A DNA stretch of 64,000 nt from Cytobacillus praedii (GTDB taxonomy: Bacteria; Bacillota; Bacilli; Bacillales; Cytobacillaceae), in contig NZ_LMBX01000012.1 in assembly GCF_001439605.1 (NCBI RefSeq), forward strand, positions 28,389-92,388, in the 5' to 3' direction. The notes under the pieces are model-generated. The model was not told the origin of the DNA, searched no databases, and was given only the letters and a program-made list of their open reading frames with translations. Of the stretch, positions 54,152 through 63,155 are shown one piece after another (the stretch's first letter is position 1; every line of letters starts with the position of its first letter). A program made the translations under genes and the position numbers.

Positions 54152-55555
54152 CTATATTAAAGTTAATGAATGAAGGAGATGAATTTCCTCTTCCTTCGTT
54201 ACAGCCCTTAAGTCTATTAGAATCTCTTCCTTATGGATTCTAACAATTATCCCAGGTGTGAAGCCAGTCCGTAGCTTTCTTGCGAGCTGGTCTGCGCTCA
54301 TATTCTTATGTTTAATAATGGCAACATAAGTATTGAGCTCAACATCTGGCATCGTTCCACCGCCTACTTGTCCAACACTTTCCTTTAATGTTGCAACGTA
54401 CTGATCAGTGCAGCTTAAAAGTTTGCTGATAAAGGCTTGCGTTCTTCTTTCCAGTTCTTCCTTCGAAGTTAATAAATCTCTAATCACAGGAATATTTTTC
54501 ATTCCTGCTTCCCCTTTTAAATAATCTATTAATGTGCCTTCCAATGCAGCCAGTGTCATTTTATCCACTCGTAAAACCCTTGCAAGCTGATGCTTCTTTA
54601 GCTGATTTATTAATTCCTGCTTCCCCGCAATAATTCCTGCTTGCGGACCGCCAAGCAGCTTATCCCCGCTAAATGAAACAAGATCTGCACCCTTTTTCAG
54701 CACTTTCTTAACTATAGGTTCATCGCCAATGCCTTTCTCTTCAAAATTAAAAAGTGCGCCGCTCCCTAAATCCTCATAAAAGAGAATATTCCGTTCTTGC
54801 GCAAGCGATGCCAAATCCTCTGTTTCTACTGTTTTTGTAAAACCAATTACCTTAAAATTGCTTGTATGAACCTTTAAAACCATCGCCGTTTGTTCAGTAA
54901 TCGCCCGATCATAATCTGCAAGATGTGTTTTATTTGTTGTACCTACTTCAACAAGCTCTGCACCACTTTCTTCCATTATAGAAGAGATTCGAAAAGAGCC
55001 GCCGATTTCAACAAGCTGGCCCCTTGATACAATCACTTGACGATTATTAGCCAATGCCTTAAGTATGAGATAGACCGCCGCTGCATTATTATTCACAACC
55101 ATAGCAGCCTCTGCACCAGTAAGCTCTTTCAACAGTCCTTCAATATGACTATGCCTTGAGCCACGCTCACCTTCTTCAAGTCTATACTCTAAATTGGAAT
55201 AATGTAATGCTGTTTCAAGCACATGATTTACAGCACGTTCACTCAGTCTTGCACGGCCAAGATTTGTATGCAAAATTGTCCCCGTAGCATTAATCACTCG
55301 TTTAATCGTATAGCTATATTGCTTTCCTGCATGTTCTTCTAAACGCTGAAAAAGTAGCTCTGTAAATTGCTGACTGCCTGGCTCAGCCCCTTGCCATTTT
55401 CCATTGATAATTTCAGTACGAACATATTCAAGTACTTTTTTCATTTCATTGGTCATATGTATTGAATCAATCCCGCTCTTCTCCAACAATAGAACAAAAC
55501 GTGAATCTTTTTGGAGCTCATGAACAGGAGGTATATTTCTTAGTAACTGCTTCAA
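54152..55555 (-). CDS. selA: L-seryl-tRNA(Sec) selenium transferase
   Basis: A 467-residue PLP enzyme that converts seryl-tRNA(Sec) to selenocysteyl-tRNA(Sec) with selenophosphate. Seen: INATGTILHTNLGRARLSE, the PLP lysine in SFSGDKLLGGPQAG and FTPGIIVRIH. TTG start at 55555, seven bases after AAGGAGG. Adjacent to a selenoprotein gene and convergent in function with selD. selB is not downstream here; sspP follows instead. Confidence 0.96.
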   Translation of the reverse strand: MKQLLRNIPPVHELQKDSRFVLLLEKSGIDSIHMTNEMKKVLEYVRTEIINGKWQGAEPGSQQFTELLFQRLEEHAGKQYSYTIKRVINATGTILHTNLGRARLSERAVNHVLETALHYSNLEYRLEEGERGSRHSHIEGLLKELTGAEAAMVVNNNAAAVYLILKALANNRQVIVSRGQLVEIGGSFRISSIMEESGAELVEVGTTNKTHLADYDRAITEQTAMVLKVHTSNFKVIGFTKTVETEDLASLAQERNILFYEDLGSGALFNFEEKGIGDEPIVKKVLKKGADLVSFSGDKLLGGPQAGIIAGKQELINQLKKHQLARVLRVDKMTLAALEGTLIDYLKGEAGMKNIPVIRDLLTSKEELERRTQAFISKLLSCTDQYVATLKESVGQVGGGTMPDVELNTYVAIIKHKNMSADQLARKLRTGFTPGIIVRIHKEEILIDLRAVTKEEEIHLLHSLTLI

Positions 55556-55655
55556 CTTGCCCCCTCCTTCTCTTGCAGATTCATTATATACCATTTTTGC
55601 CCTAAGGCTAAAGGAAGTCTAGTTGATAGTTTAGTTTACATAATATTTTTATATA

Positions 55656-55690
55656 AAACAAACCTCCTCTTTGTATAGAGAAGGTTTGTT
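55656..55690 (-). terminator. Terminator of the SelW-like gene
   Basis: AACAAACCT...AGGTTTGTT outer stem with an inner CTCT/AGAG stem, followed in the minus direction by TTTATATAAAAAT, seven bases after the selenoprotein stop. Confidence 0.7.
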
Positions 55691-55696
55691 AATAGG

Positions 55697-55933
55697 CTAT
55701 GCTTCCATTTTTCCAATCACTTCTTGAGCTTTCGGAAATAATCCTGTTTCATCTTTAGAGTAAATTTTTTCTCCGTTTACAGTCACTTCGAAAACCCCGC
55801 CAGAGCTAGGGACTAATTCCATTTTCTTAATATTCGTTCGAAAATGAGTAAATAATTCTTCCGCGAAACTCGCGGCTTTCGGTGCATAGTTTCACTGCAT
55901 GCAAAATTCGATTTTAACTTCGTAGGTTTTCAT
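55697..55933 (-). CDS. SelW/Rdx-family selenoprotein (CxxU), UGA-encoded Sec14
   Basis: A 78-residue selenoprotein read through an in-frame TGA at 55892-55894. The protein starts MKTYEVKIEFCMQU, giving a CxxU redox motif at the site of the SelW/SelT/SelH (Rdx) family, and continues PKAASFAEELF, PSSGGVFEVTVNGEKIYSKD and GLFPKAQEVIGKM, the normal Rdx fold. GGAGG eight bases before the ATG, terminator after the stop and selA next door support it. A gene finder that stops at TGA misses it. Probably a thiol/selenol redox protein. Confidence 0.92.
55861..55875 (-). promoter_or_regulatory. bSECIS hairpin of the SelW-like gene
   Basis: CCGCGA-GTT-TCGCGG stem-loop inside the coding region, 16 bases after the UGA and with G first in the loop, as in bacterial SECIS elements that recruit SelB. 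Same core as the selD hairpin. Confidence 0.7.
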
Positions 55934-56081
55934 ATCATTGACCTCCAAGTATAAATTCTCGAAACTTTCATATTTTTTCACTTCTATTGTAGTATAAATG
56001 CTGTTTTTCCACAAATGCTGAACTACAATCAAGTGATTTTACTCAGTATTAGAGGTATACTGATGGATGGAGGTGGTATCA

Positions 56082-57134
56082 GTGAGTGAGCAAGAAAAAA
56101 TTCGTTTAACTTCATTGTCAACAAAAGCTGGCTGAGGCTGCAAAATTGGTCCTGAGGACTTGTCGCAAGTTTTGCGACTGTTGCCGAAACAAGATCCAGT
56201 TCCGGAATTGCTTGTCGGCCATGAAACAAGCGATGATGCTGGTGTGTATCAATTAACAGATTCAATTGCATTAATACAAACTATCGATTACTTTACTCCA
56301 ATCGTCGATGATCCATATATGTTTGGCCAAATTGCCGCTTCAAATGCCCTTAGTGATGTTTATGCTATGGGAGGACAGCCCAAAACAGTCCTCAATATTG
56401 TTGGTTATCCTGTGAAAAAACTGGGACCTGATATATTAGCAGAGATACTTAGAGGTGCAGCAGACAAGGTGAAAGAAGCTGGTGCAATTACAGTAGGAGG
56501 ACATTCCATTGATGACCAAGAGCCAAAATTTGGTCTTTCTGTAACAGGAATTGTTCATCCAAACCATGTATGGAAAAATGTTGGTGCCAAACCAGACGAT
56601 GTTCTCGTCTTAACAAAGCCGATCGGTGTTGGAATCATGACCACCGGAATTAAACGTGGGGTAGTGACAATAGAACAAGAAAGAGAAGTAACCGAAACAA
56701 TGGCTTCTCTAAATAAAGTCGCTGCTGAAATTTTGACTTCCTTTACACCCCATGCAGTAACCGATGTGACTGGATTTGGTCTGCTAGGTCATGGAAGTGA
56801 AATGGCTAGAGGAAGTAATGTAAGCCTTGAAATTGATTATAAACGTATCCCAATTCTAGATGGTACATATGAACTTGCTGTGAAAGGGGTCATTCCTGGA
56901 GGCACAAAAGCAAACTATAACTGGCTTGCTAATGACGTTGATTATGGCACCATTATGCCTGATGAACAATATATTCTTTGCGATGCAATTACTTCAGGCG
57001 GATTGCTTGTTGCAATGAATAAAGAAGAGGCAGAACAATATGTTCAGCAATTGCATCATGCAGGGCTTCCATCTGCATCTATTATTGGGCGAGTATCCGA
57101 AAGGCAGGATAAGCTCATTTATTTGAAAGAGTGA
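56082..57134 (+). CDS. selD: Selenophosphate synthetase, itself a selenoprotein (Sec18)
   Basis: A 350-residue enzyme that makes selenophosphate from selenide and ATP. The frame runs from GTG 56082 (five bases after GGAGGTGG) through TGA 56133-56135 and on to 57134. Around the TGA the protein reads LSTKAGUGCKIGPEDL; the catalytic position occupied by Cys or Sec is Sec here. Then TIDYFTPIVDDPYMFGQIAA and TVGGHSIDDQEPKFGLSVTG are typical SelD. Simple ORF calling gives only a truncated protein from 56160. Confidence 0.96.
56162..56178 (+). promoter_or_regulatory. bSECIS hairpin of selD
   Basis: GTCGCAA-GTT-TTGCGAC, a 7-bp stem with a GTT loop, beginning 26 bases after the UGA. It shares CGCRA-GTT-TYGCG with the SelW-like gene hairpin. 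Confidence 0.65.
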
Positions 57135-57186
57135 AACGTCAGTTAGTTTGGGGTTCTTCATCCCATAAATTGTTAGTTAAACGAAT

Positions 57187-57259
57187 AGCCCAGGAACGCC
57201 AATTCCTGTGGCCTTCGCCTGGCTAGGACATCTTGTCCGTCATCAGGCATTTACGGGCT
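57187..57259. other. Structured intergenic sequence, possible RNA
   Basis: A closing stem AGCCC (57187-57191) / GGGCT (57155 offset: 57255-57259) encloses three hairpins: AGGAA-cgccaa-TTCCT, GCC-ttcgcct-GGC and GGACA-tct-TGTCC. It lies in the 216-base gap between selD and the acetyltransferase gene. It is not a recognisable tRNA(Sec): no T-loop or CCA end. Could be a REP-type repeat. Confidence 0.3.
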
Positions 57260-57350
57260 GTTTAATCCCCCGCCTAGAATTTACTGTACCCAGAACTTCT
57301 AAAGTTGGGATTTTGCCGGCCGAAATCTGCGAGAAAGCAAAGGTGTTTTT

Positions 57351-58094
57351 ATGGATGTTCAAGCATACTTAAAACGCATTTCAGTTGAAAAGGAAGAGCA
57401 GTTAACATTAGAATATCTGGCTAAACTCCAGAAAAATCATATGGAAAAAATTCCATTTGAAAATTTAGATGTCACACGGAAAGTGAAAATTAATTTAATC
57501 ATTGATCGCTTTCATGAAAAAGTTATGAAGAATGGGCGAGGAGGATTTTGCTACGAGCTTAACGGGCTATTCCAACAGCTCTTAACAAATCTAGGCTATC
57601 GTTCTCACCTCATAGCTTGCACCGTGAAAAGGCCTAAAGGTTGGGCAAAAGCTGATACACACGCAGCTATTATTGTTCACTTAGACCGGCCCTACCTTGT
57701 AGATGTTGGCTTTGGGGACTCAGTTCGAAAGCCAATTCCCTTAACAGGAGAGGAACAGACGGATGTAAGCGGGACTTATCGAGTAATAGAAGCAGGGCAA
57801 AGTTCATTTGATTTACAACGTTTGGATGAGGATCAATGGAAGACACTCTATCAATTTTCAACCGCTGTTAAAAACATTGAAGATTTTGAAGAAGGCTCTC
57901 TATATAATCAAACGTCTCCAGACTCTACTTTCACACATGGGGATATCGTTACACTCGGAACTTCTGATGGCCGTATAACCTTATCTGGCTTAACCGTTAC
58001 AATAACGAAAAATGGGCAAAAGGAAAAATGGGAGCTTTCATCAGAGGAAGAAAAAATAAAGTTTCTTAAAGAACATTTTCATATTAATATATAA
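57351..58094 (+). CDS. Arylamine N-acetyltransferase
   Basis: A 247-residue NAT enzyme with the Cys-His-Asp triad visible: NGRGGFCYELNGLF, ADTHAAIIV and LVDVGFGDS. It transfers acetyl from acetyl-CoA to arylamines or hydrazines. AAAGGTG precedes the ATG. Followed by a strong bidirectional terminator. Not obviously linked to the selenium genes. Confidence 0.93.
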   Translation: MDVQAYLKRISVEKEEQLTLEYLAKLQKNHMEKIPFENLDVTRKVKINLIIDRFHEKVMKNGRGGFCYELNGLFQQLLTNLGYRSHLIACTVKRPKGWAKADTHAAIIVHLDRPYLVDVGFGDSVRKPIPLTGEEQTDVSGTYRVIEAGQSSFDLQRLDEDQWKTLYQFSTAVKNIEDFEEGSLYNQTSPDSTFTHGDIVTLGTSDGRITLSGLTVTITKNGQKEKWELSSEEEKIKFLKEHFHINI

Positions 58095-58160
58095 TATGAT
58101 AACAATTGTTGCCATTTTTAAACCCAAAGCTATAGGATTAATACATGTTTAGAATTTTTA

Positions 58161-58200
58161 AATAAGCTTGAGGCATCTATCCTCAAGCTTATTATTTTTT
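58161..58200. terminator. Bidirectional terminator
   Basis: AATAAGCTTGAGG (58161-58173) with its exact complement (58181-58193), then ATTTTTTC; serves the acetyltransferase and the convergent serine hydrolase. Confidence 0.85.
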
Positions 58201-58225
58201 CACAAGTATTATAGATGTATTTGAT

Positions 58226-59713
58226 CTATTTCTTCATCTGAAGGATTCGGATCATACGAGATATAACAATTATTAGACTCATTATAGAAACTATTCCAAG
58301 CCAAATGATAATACTAGGCATTGTCATTAGGATTCCTTTCATATTAAGAACTCTTCCACCCCCAATAAATGTGATGATAGATGGAATTAAAATAAGCAGA
58401 AAGAACGGAATAAGCCTAACAATGAGATAGAAAAATGAGCGCCATTTTGGACGTTTTTTATATTTTCGCTCCCAGTTTTCTATATGCAGGAAGTTTCGAA
58501 TTTCTAAAATGATGGATAACGCAATTAGAACAATCATTCCTATTTCTAGAAACTGGCTGCCCCAAAAAGACTCTTCTGTTGGATGATTGGCCAATAACTT
58601 CGTAATACCATTTGTAAAAGAGGAATAGTCAACAAATGTATTTAACCCACTATTAAACAGCATGACCACACCATATCCATCCTCTGGCAATAAAACTTCT
58701 TTAGCCTTGTATGTCCATAAGATTCCGCTATGCTGAACTTGTTTTTTGCCATCCTCTGTTTCACCGATATTCCACCCCATTCCATATGAAATCTCTGAAC
58801 TTGCAGAAGTTTGCATTATTTGAATGCCACTAGAACTTAGGATTTGATTATTCTTATACATCCCGCCATTTTGTTGTGAGATTAACCAGTTCGCCATATC
58901 GTCAGCGGTAGAAACAATGCCTGCTGGACCATCGATAAACCATTCTGGCTCGTTTACTGCCACTGGTTTTCCAAAAAGGAAAAAATGTCCGGAAGAAAGC
59001 TTGTCAGATTTATTAAGTTCATTTGTATTAGTGACATTATAAGTATGTTTCATATCTAATGGTTTAAAAATATGATTAGTTAAATAATCTGAGAATTTCT
59101 CTTTACTTACAACTTCCACCAGGCGAGCTAATATTTGATAATTTGGATTATGGTAATGATATTTCTGTCCGGGTTCACTAGCAAGATCAACATTCTTTAT
59201 TCGGTCTATTGCAGCTTTAAGACTATTTGGTTGTGGATTCAGAGTCATGTCAGGATTCACCCTGTCGGTTAACCCGCTTGTTTGATTTAATAAATGTCGT
59301 ACAGTTATTTTTGACCCTCTTTTATCGTGTAAATTTAAAGAAGAAATGTAATTGACAACAGGCGTATCTAGATTTACTCTCCCATCTTCAACTAGCTGCA
59401 TGACAGCCAAAGCAGTAAAGGATTTGCTTAAAGAAGCAATCGGAAACGGAGTATCTGATGTGACGGGAATCTTGTCTGCTGTTTGTCCATAGCCTTTTGA
59501 AAAGATCACCTTATCTTTATGAGTAATTGCAACAGATGCTCCCGGAATATTGTTCTTTTCCATCATTGATTGAATGAATTGATCAATCTCATAAACCTTT
59601 TTGCTTGTTTGTGCGCTAGCTTCTTCTCCATTAAATGAACCAAAAAGAATCATAATAGTTGTTAATGTGATCAAATATTTTTTTATTAAAATTTGACCGA
59701 TGATGTTTTTCAT
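58226..59713 (-). CDS. Beta-lactamase-family serine hydrolase with C-terminal membrane domain
   Basis: A 495-residue secreted class-C-type serine hydrolase: signal/anchor segment (about 10-30), the nucleophile motif ASLSKSFTALA (SxxK), YHYHNPNY (YxN), and a late HSGILW. Four hydrophobic segments occupy the last 110 residues. Family includes D-amino-peptidases, esterases and penicillin-binding relatives; actual substrate unknown. ATG 59713 lies eight bases after GGAGG; the in-frame ATG at 59758 lacks one. Confidence 0.88.
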   Translation of the reverse strand: MKNIIGQILIKKYLITLTTIMILFGSFNGEEASAQTSKKVYEIDQFIQSMMEKNNIPGASVAITHKDKVIFSKGYGQTADKIPVTSDTPFPIASLSKSFTALAVMQLVEDGRVNLDTPVVNYISSLNLHDKRGSKITVRHLLNQTSGLTDRVNPDMTLNPQPNSLKAAIDRIKNVDLASEPGQKYHYHNPNYQILARLVEVVSKEKFSDYLTNHIFKPLDMKHTYNVTNTNELNKSDKLSSGHFFLFGKPVAVNEPEWFIDGPAGIVSTADDMANWLISQQNGGMYKNNQILSSSGIQIMQTSASSEISYGMGWNIGETEDGKKQVQHSGILWTYKAKEVLLPEDGYGVVMLFNSGLNTFVDYSSFTNGITKLLANHPTEESFWGSQFLEIGMIVLIALSIILEIRNFLHIENWERKYKKRPKWRSFFYLIVRLIPFFLLILIPSIITFIGGGRVLNMKGILMTMPSIIIWLGIVSIMSLIIVISRMIRILQMKK

Positions 59714-60673
59714 ACTTTTTGCCTCCATTATTATTGATAGCCTAAGTGTAGTAGGCAAAACTTTAGAAAATATAAAGAAAAGTATTAAGAAAATCTTAAT
59801 TTTATTTTAATTAATAGATTTGGTAATTAATCTCGAATGGAAAAGATCCTAATTATGAAATGCACGACCCCTTTCATATAAAAAACAAAAAGCATTACAT
59901 TTACCTTTACTCATAAATTTTAAAAAAGAACCAATTCATTTAATTAAAAATCAAGAGAATACTAGAATAACCTTAATATAATGTGGAAATAAATACTGCT
60001 TTTCCTATCCTTTTTTATACTACAAATGACCTCACTTACCTTACTACAACAACAAAATTTTTTGTTCTTCAGCTAAAACACCCTTCTTATTATAATGTTA
60101 ACCAAAAACTTTTTCTGGTTGACCACTTTTTATATCGAATTATGATAACGGTAGCCGGGGTAGAACGTAAGCGTCCATTTGAGTCGATCCCGTACATTGG
60201 ATGAAATTCATGCTTTTGCAAAGCAAATTGAAGAGTGTAAAATTATCCAATCAAATCAATCTCCGTCTAGTTTTTAAAAAAAAACAAACAGCCCGAAATT
60301 TTCCAATCATTGAACTTTGGACGGTTATTTAGTATTCCTAAATTTAGTGTTGCATAAGATATTTTTGTAGCTTGTTTCGCTGAATAAGAAAAGTTGCTTA
60401 TTTTGTTGCATTATATTTTAGGTTAATGGCGAATTTTATCCTGTTCCCACTTGTACAAACTCCTTAATGATAATTTTACATATAGTATTGTGATGGTATA
60501 GATACAACCAAGGAAGGATTTTAAATTGTTTATTAATTCATTTAGTGGTCAAGCTTTTCAACGTCATTATGTTGTCCAACTAATCTCTAAAAACCAAGTC
60601 ACGTGATTTGGATTGAAAGTAAGGACCTCTTAAACCAGTTTATTTAGGAAAAAATATGGAAGGAGTACAATGA
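59714..60673. other. 960-base intergenic region
   Basis: AT-rich, with no convincing gene. The longest frame (59983-60204) has unusual composition and no ribosome binding site. A GGAAGGAG site at the right end belongs to the glycine-rich gene. Possibly decayed sequence at the edge of a variable region. Confidence 0.4.
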
Positions 60674-61741
60674 ATGGTAACCTTTTTCTTTACGGGAGCT
60701 CTTCAAACATTTTCTATCCCACCAGATGTATGCTCTATAACCATCCGTGCTGTGGGTGCATCAGGTGGCAACGGTGGGAATCTCCCGAATTTTGGAACTA
60801 ATGGTGGTGCTGGTGGAATCGGTGCCTCGATTCAGGGTGATTTTTCGGTGATCCCTGGAGAAACCCTATCCATTTTGGTCGGAGGAGCAGGAATGAATAG
60901 CGCTACAAGTGCTGGCGGCGGCGGCGGTGGTTCTTTTATTTGGCGTGGAAATGACTTCTCTGATTTAAGCCTTGCATCTATTCTAATTGCTGCTGGTGGT
61001 GGCGGCGGCGGTGGTCAGGGTGAAATCACTAATGGGAATCCCGGAATAGCTGCATCGATTACTACAAATGGAACTGCTGGGAATCCCGGTGGAAGCGGTG
61101 GAAAAAACGGCAATGGTGGTAGTGCCGTTGATAGCGGCGGCGGTGGCGCAGGCATCTTTACAGATGGTGGTAGTGTTGGTGGTGGCGGTGGCGGTGGAAC
61201 CGCGATCGACACTGGAGGAATTGGCGGTACGGGTAGTGGTGGCGGAGGTACTGGTGGTTTTGGCGGCGGCGGTGGTGGCGATTTCGATGGTGGCGGTGGT
61301 GGTGGCGGTTTTAGTGGTGGTGGTGGTGGTCAACAAATTCCAAACGCCGGTGATGGTGGCGGTGGCGGTGGCGGTTCTTTTAATGCAGGCAGCAACCAAA
61401 TCAACACTGCTGGTGGCGGACAAGGGAACGGATTCGTTGAAATTACCCTTATCCCTGATACTATACCACCAACCATCGAATGTCATCCTGACATCACCGT
61501 TTTCAATGATCCAGGTTCAAATGGAGCTATTGTAGATTATCCACCTCCAACCGCGAGCGATAACTGCTCAGCTGTAACTACTGTTTGTTCGCCAGCATCT
61601 GGTTCTTTCTTTCTTCCCGGTACGACAACGGTCACTTGTACCGCAACAGATGCTGCTGGAAATACCAGTACTTGTACTTTCAATGTGAGGGTGGTTGTAG
61701 ATCCTTGTCGGTTTTTTAGTGGTAGATGCATACGAAGATAG
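60674..61741 (+). CDS. Glycine-rich surface protein with HYR domain
   Basis: A 355-residue protein: an N-terminal beta-rich segment (FTGALQTFSIPPDVCSITIR), a long Gly-rich region (about 30-255, runs of GGGGGG), then one HYR domain (PTIECHPDITVFNDPGSNGA, CTATDAAGNTSTCTFNVRV) and the tail VDPCRFFSGRCIRR. HYR domains are Ig-like folds of extracellular adhesion proteins. No signal peptide or sortase motif is seen, which suggests spore-surface/exosporium use or another route (inference). AAGGAG eight bases before the ATG at 60674. Confidence 0.85.
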   Translation: MVTFFFTGALQTFSIPPDVCSITIRAVGASGGNGGNLPNFGTNGGAGGIGASIQGDFSVIPGETLSILVGGAGMNSATSAGGGGGGSFIWRGNDFSDLSLASILIAAGGGGGGGQGEITNGNPGIAASITTNGTAGNPGGSGGKNGNGGSAVDSGGGGAGIFTDGGSVGGGGGGGTAIDTGGIGGTGSGGGGTGGFGGGGGGDFDGGGGGGGFSGGGGGQQIPNAGDGGGGGGGSFNAGSNQINTAGGGQGNGFVEITLIPDTIPPTIECHPDITVFNDPGSNGAIVDYPPPTASDNCSAVTTVCSPASGSFFLPGTTTVTCTATDAAGNTSTCTFNVRVVVDPCRFFSGRCIRR

Positions 61742-62088
61742 CATCTTATTAATCTAACCTATCTCGTATATTATATAGTAATATATTTATAGAAAAAGCG
61801 GTGTGGTGTAGTGATATGTTCCCTATAAGGTAGACAGATGAAATAACAAAAATCTGTTTACTATGAACTGATGTATAGTTTTGAGACTTAGAAAAAACAC
61901 CTATGCTGCCTGTCCCCTAAATTCAATGGGGATGGGTAGTTTAATTTTGCCTGAATGCGTATTTCGTTGTAATAATACATATATTTTTTACAATATATAC
62001 CATTTTACAATGATTAAGAGAAGATCATCTTTAATCTCTGAATTCTTCCTCCTATAGCAAGGAGTGAAAGAATTCGATGACGGCATAG

Positions 62089-62540
62089 TCATGGCAGTTC
62101 CCCTTTCGGGACAGCTTGTGATCTTGCAGTTTTCTTTTGTCGTTTTTGAAAGGCACAGGAGGTATAAACATCCCTTTGAACAGTATGAATCTTAATTCCT
62201 TCATTTGGTTTCCTTTTATCAATGGCTTCCCAAAGGGAATATAAAACTAAGTGAGTGTCCAGGCTTGTGCTCATTTTTTACGCCACAATTTCATTGTTAT
62301 ACAAGTCTATAATAGTTGATAAATACATCATTGTTTTCCCATAAAGTAAATATGTAATATCTGTTACCCATTTTTCATTTTGGTTTATTGAACTGAACTG
62401 ACGATTTAAAAGATTTCCCACTACTATATTACTTCCCCCGTTTAAGGTCGCTTCACTTTAATTTGACACTCCACTTTGTTTTTCTGCATGATTCTTTGCA
62501 CTGTATTCCGATTTACAACTAACTGGTTTTTTCGCTTAAG
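62089..62540 (-). pseudogene. IS3-family transposase orfB remnant
   Basis: Pieces in shifting frames: NRNTVQRIMQKNKVECQIKV, then NEKWVTDITYLLYGKTMMYL and STIIDLYNNEIVA followed by TAA where a tyrosine codon is expected, and LDTHLVLYSLWEAIDKRKPN. The first two catalytic aspartates (WVTD, IID) can be seen; stops and frameshifts make it non-functional. Confidence 0.8.
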
Positions 62541-62780
62541 TAAGTTTTTATTTAACGGGTCCATAACGAAAATGTTTTTCTTCACAAAAAGAGATGCTTA
62601 GCTCCTCTAAGGGATTCATTATTACTTGGCGATACATTTTTCCCCAGCGACAACCTCAGGCTCCATCTCATTTCTATCTCTTGGTACATTTTTTGAATTT
62701 CCAACTGTATCTCTAATTGGTTTCTTTCTTCTTATTTCCTCTACTTCACTTAATCCATTTGGTTCCTTACCGTTTGTGTA

Positions 62781-62966
62781 TTAATTGCCAACAGGCTGAG
62801 AAAATCTGTGAATCTGTCCTTCTCTATGCCATTTCATCCAAGTTTTAATTTGAGAAACATTTTTAACGCCCATTTGGTCCATAATAGGATTGTTGGTATA
62901 TCCTTTTTGTTTTAACTTGATCACTTTCCACTTAATTTCCTCTTGGTAATGAACTCTTGTCCCCAC
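62781..62966 (-). pseudogene. IS3-family transposase orfA remnant
   Basis: Starts GTG (GTRVHYQEEIKWKVIKLKQK) after GGAGGTG, with a helix-turn-helix GYTNNPIMDQMGVKNVSQIK and IHRFSQPVGN, then a premature TAA. The normal continuation of about 30 residues is still recognisable beyond the stop in other frames. Confidence 0.75.
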
Positions 62967-63155
62967 AAGAAAAACACCTCCAAAATCGTATAAGTAATAA
63001 ATACGACTCAAGGGGTGTTTTTTCCTTTCCTCATTTTACTGAGTTATTCTCCAGCTCAAGGGGTTTTTTATTTGAAAATTCCCAAAAATAATTTAATGTT
63101 AACTAGATTTGTATAAAGTACTCATTTCTTTTTGACCCCATGTGTGGTTTAATCG

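Larger units (their letters stand above)
61905..63020 (-). mobile_element. Decayed IS3-family insertion sequence
   Basis: Remnants of orfA (62781-62966) and of a multiply broken orfB (about 62089-62540) read on the minus strand. The right end near 61909 starts TGCCTGTCCCC; I could not pair it with a left end, so the boundaries are approximate. It lies between the convergent 3' ends of the two HYR genes. Confidence 0.7.

Noticed and set aside
57170..57340. tRNA(Sec) gene between selD and the acetyltransferase gene
   Set aside because: The stems do not form a tRNA cloverleaf; no GGTTCGA-type T-loop, no long variable arm in the right place and no UCA anticodon loop.
59983..60204. 73-residue frame in the 960-base gap
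   Set aside because: No ribosome binding site, odd composition and no recognisable motif.
60983..61535. Long frames on both strands inside the glycine-rich gene
   Set aside because: They arise from the GGTGGC-rich repeats; low-complexity Thr, Pro or Val products without ribosome binding sites. The plus-strand glycine frame with HYR domain is the real gene.
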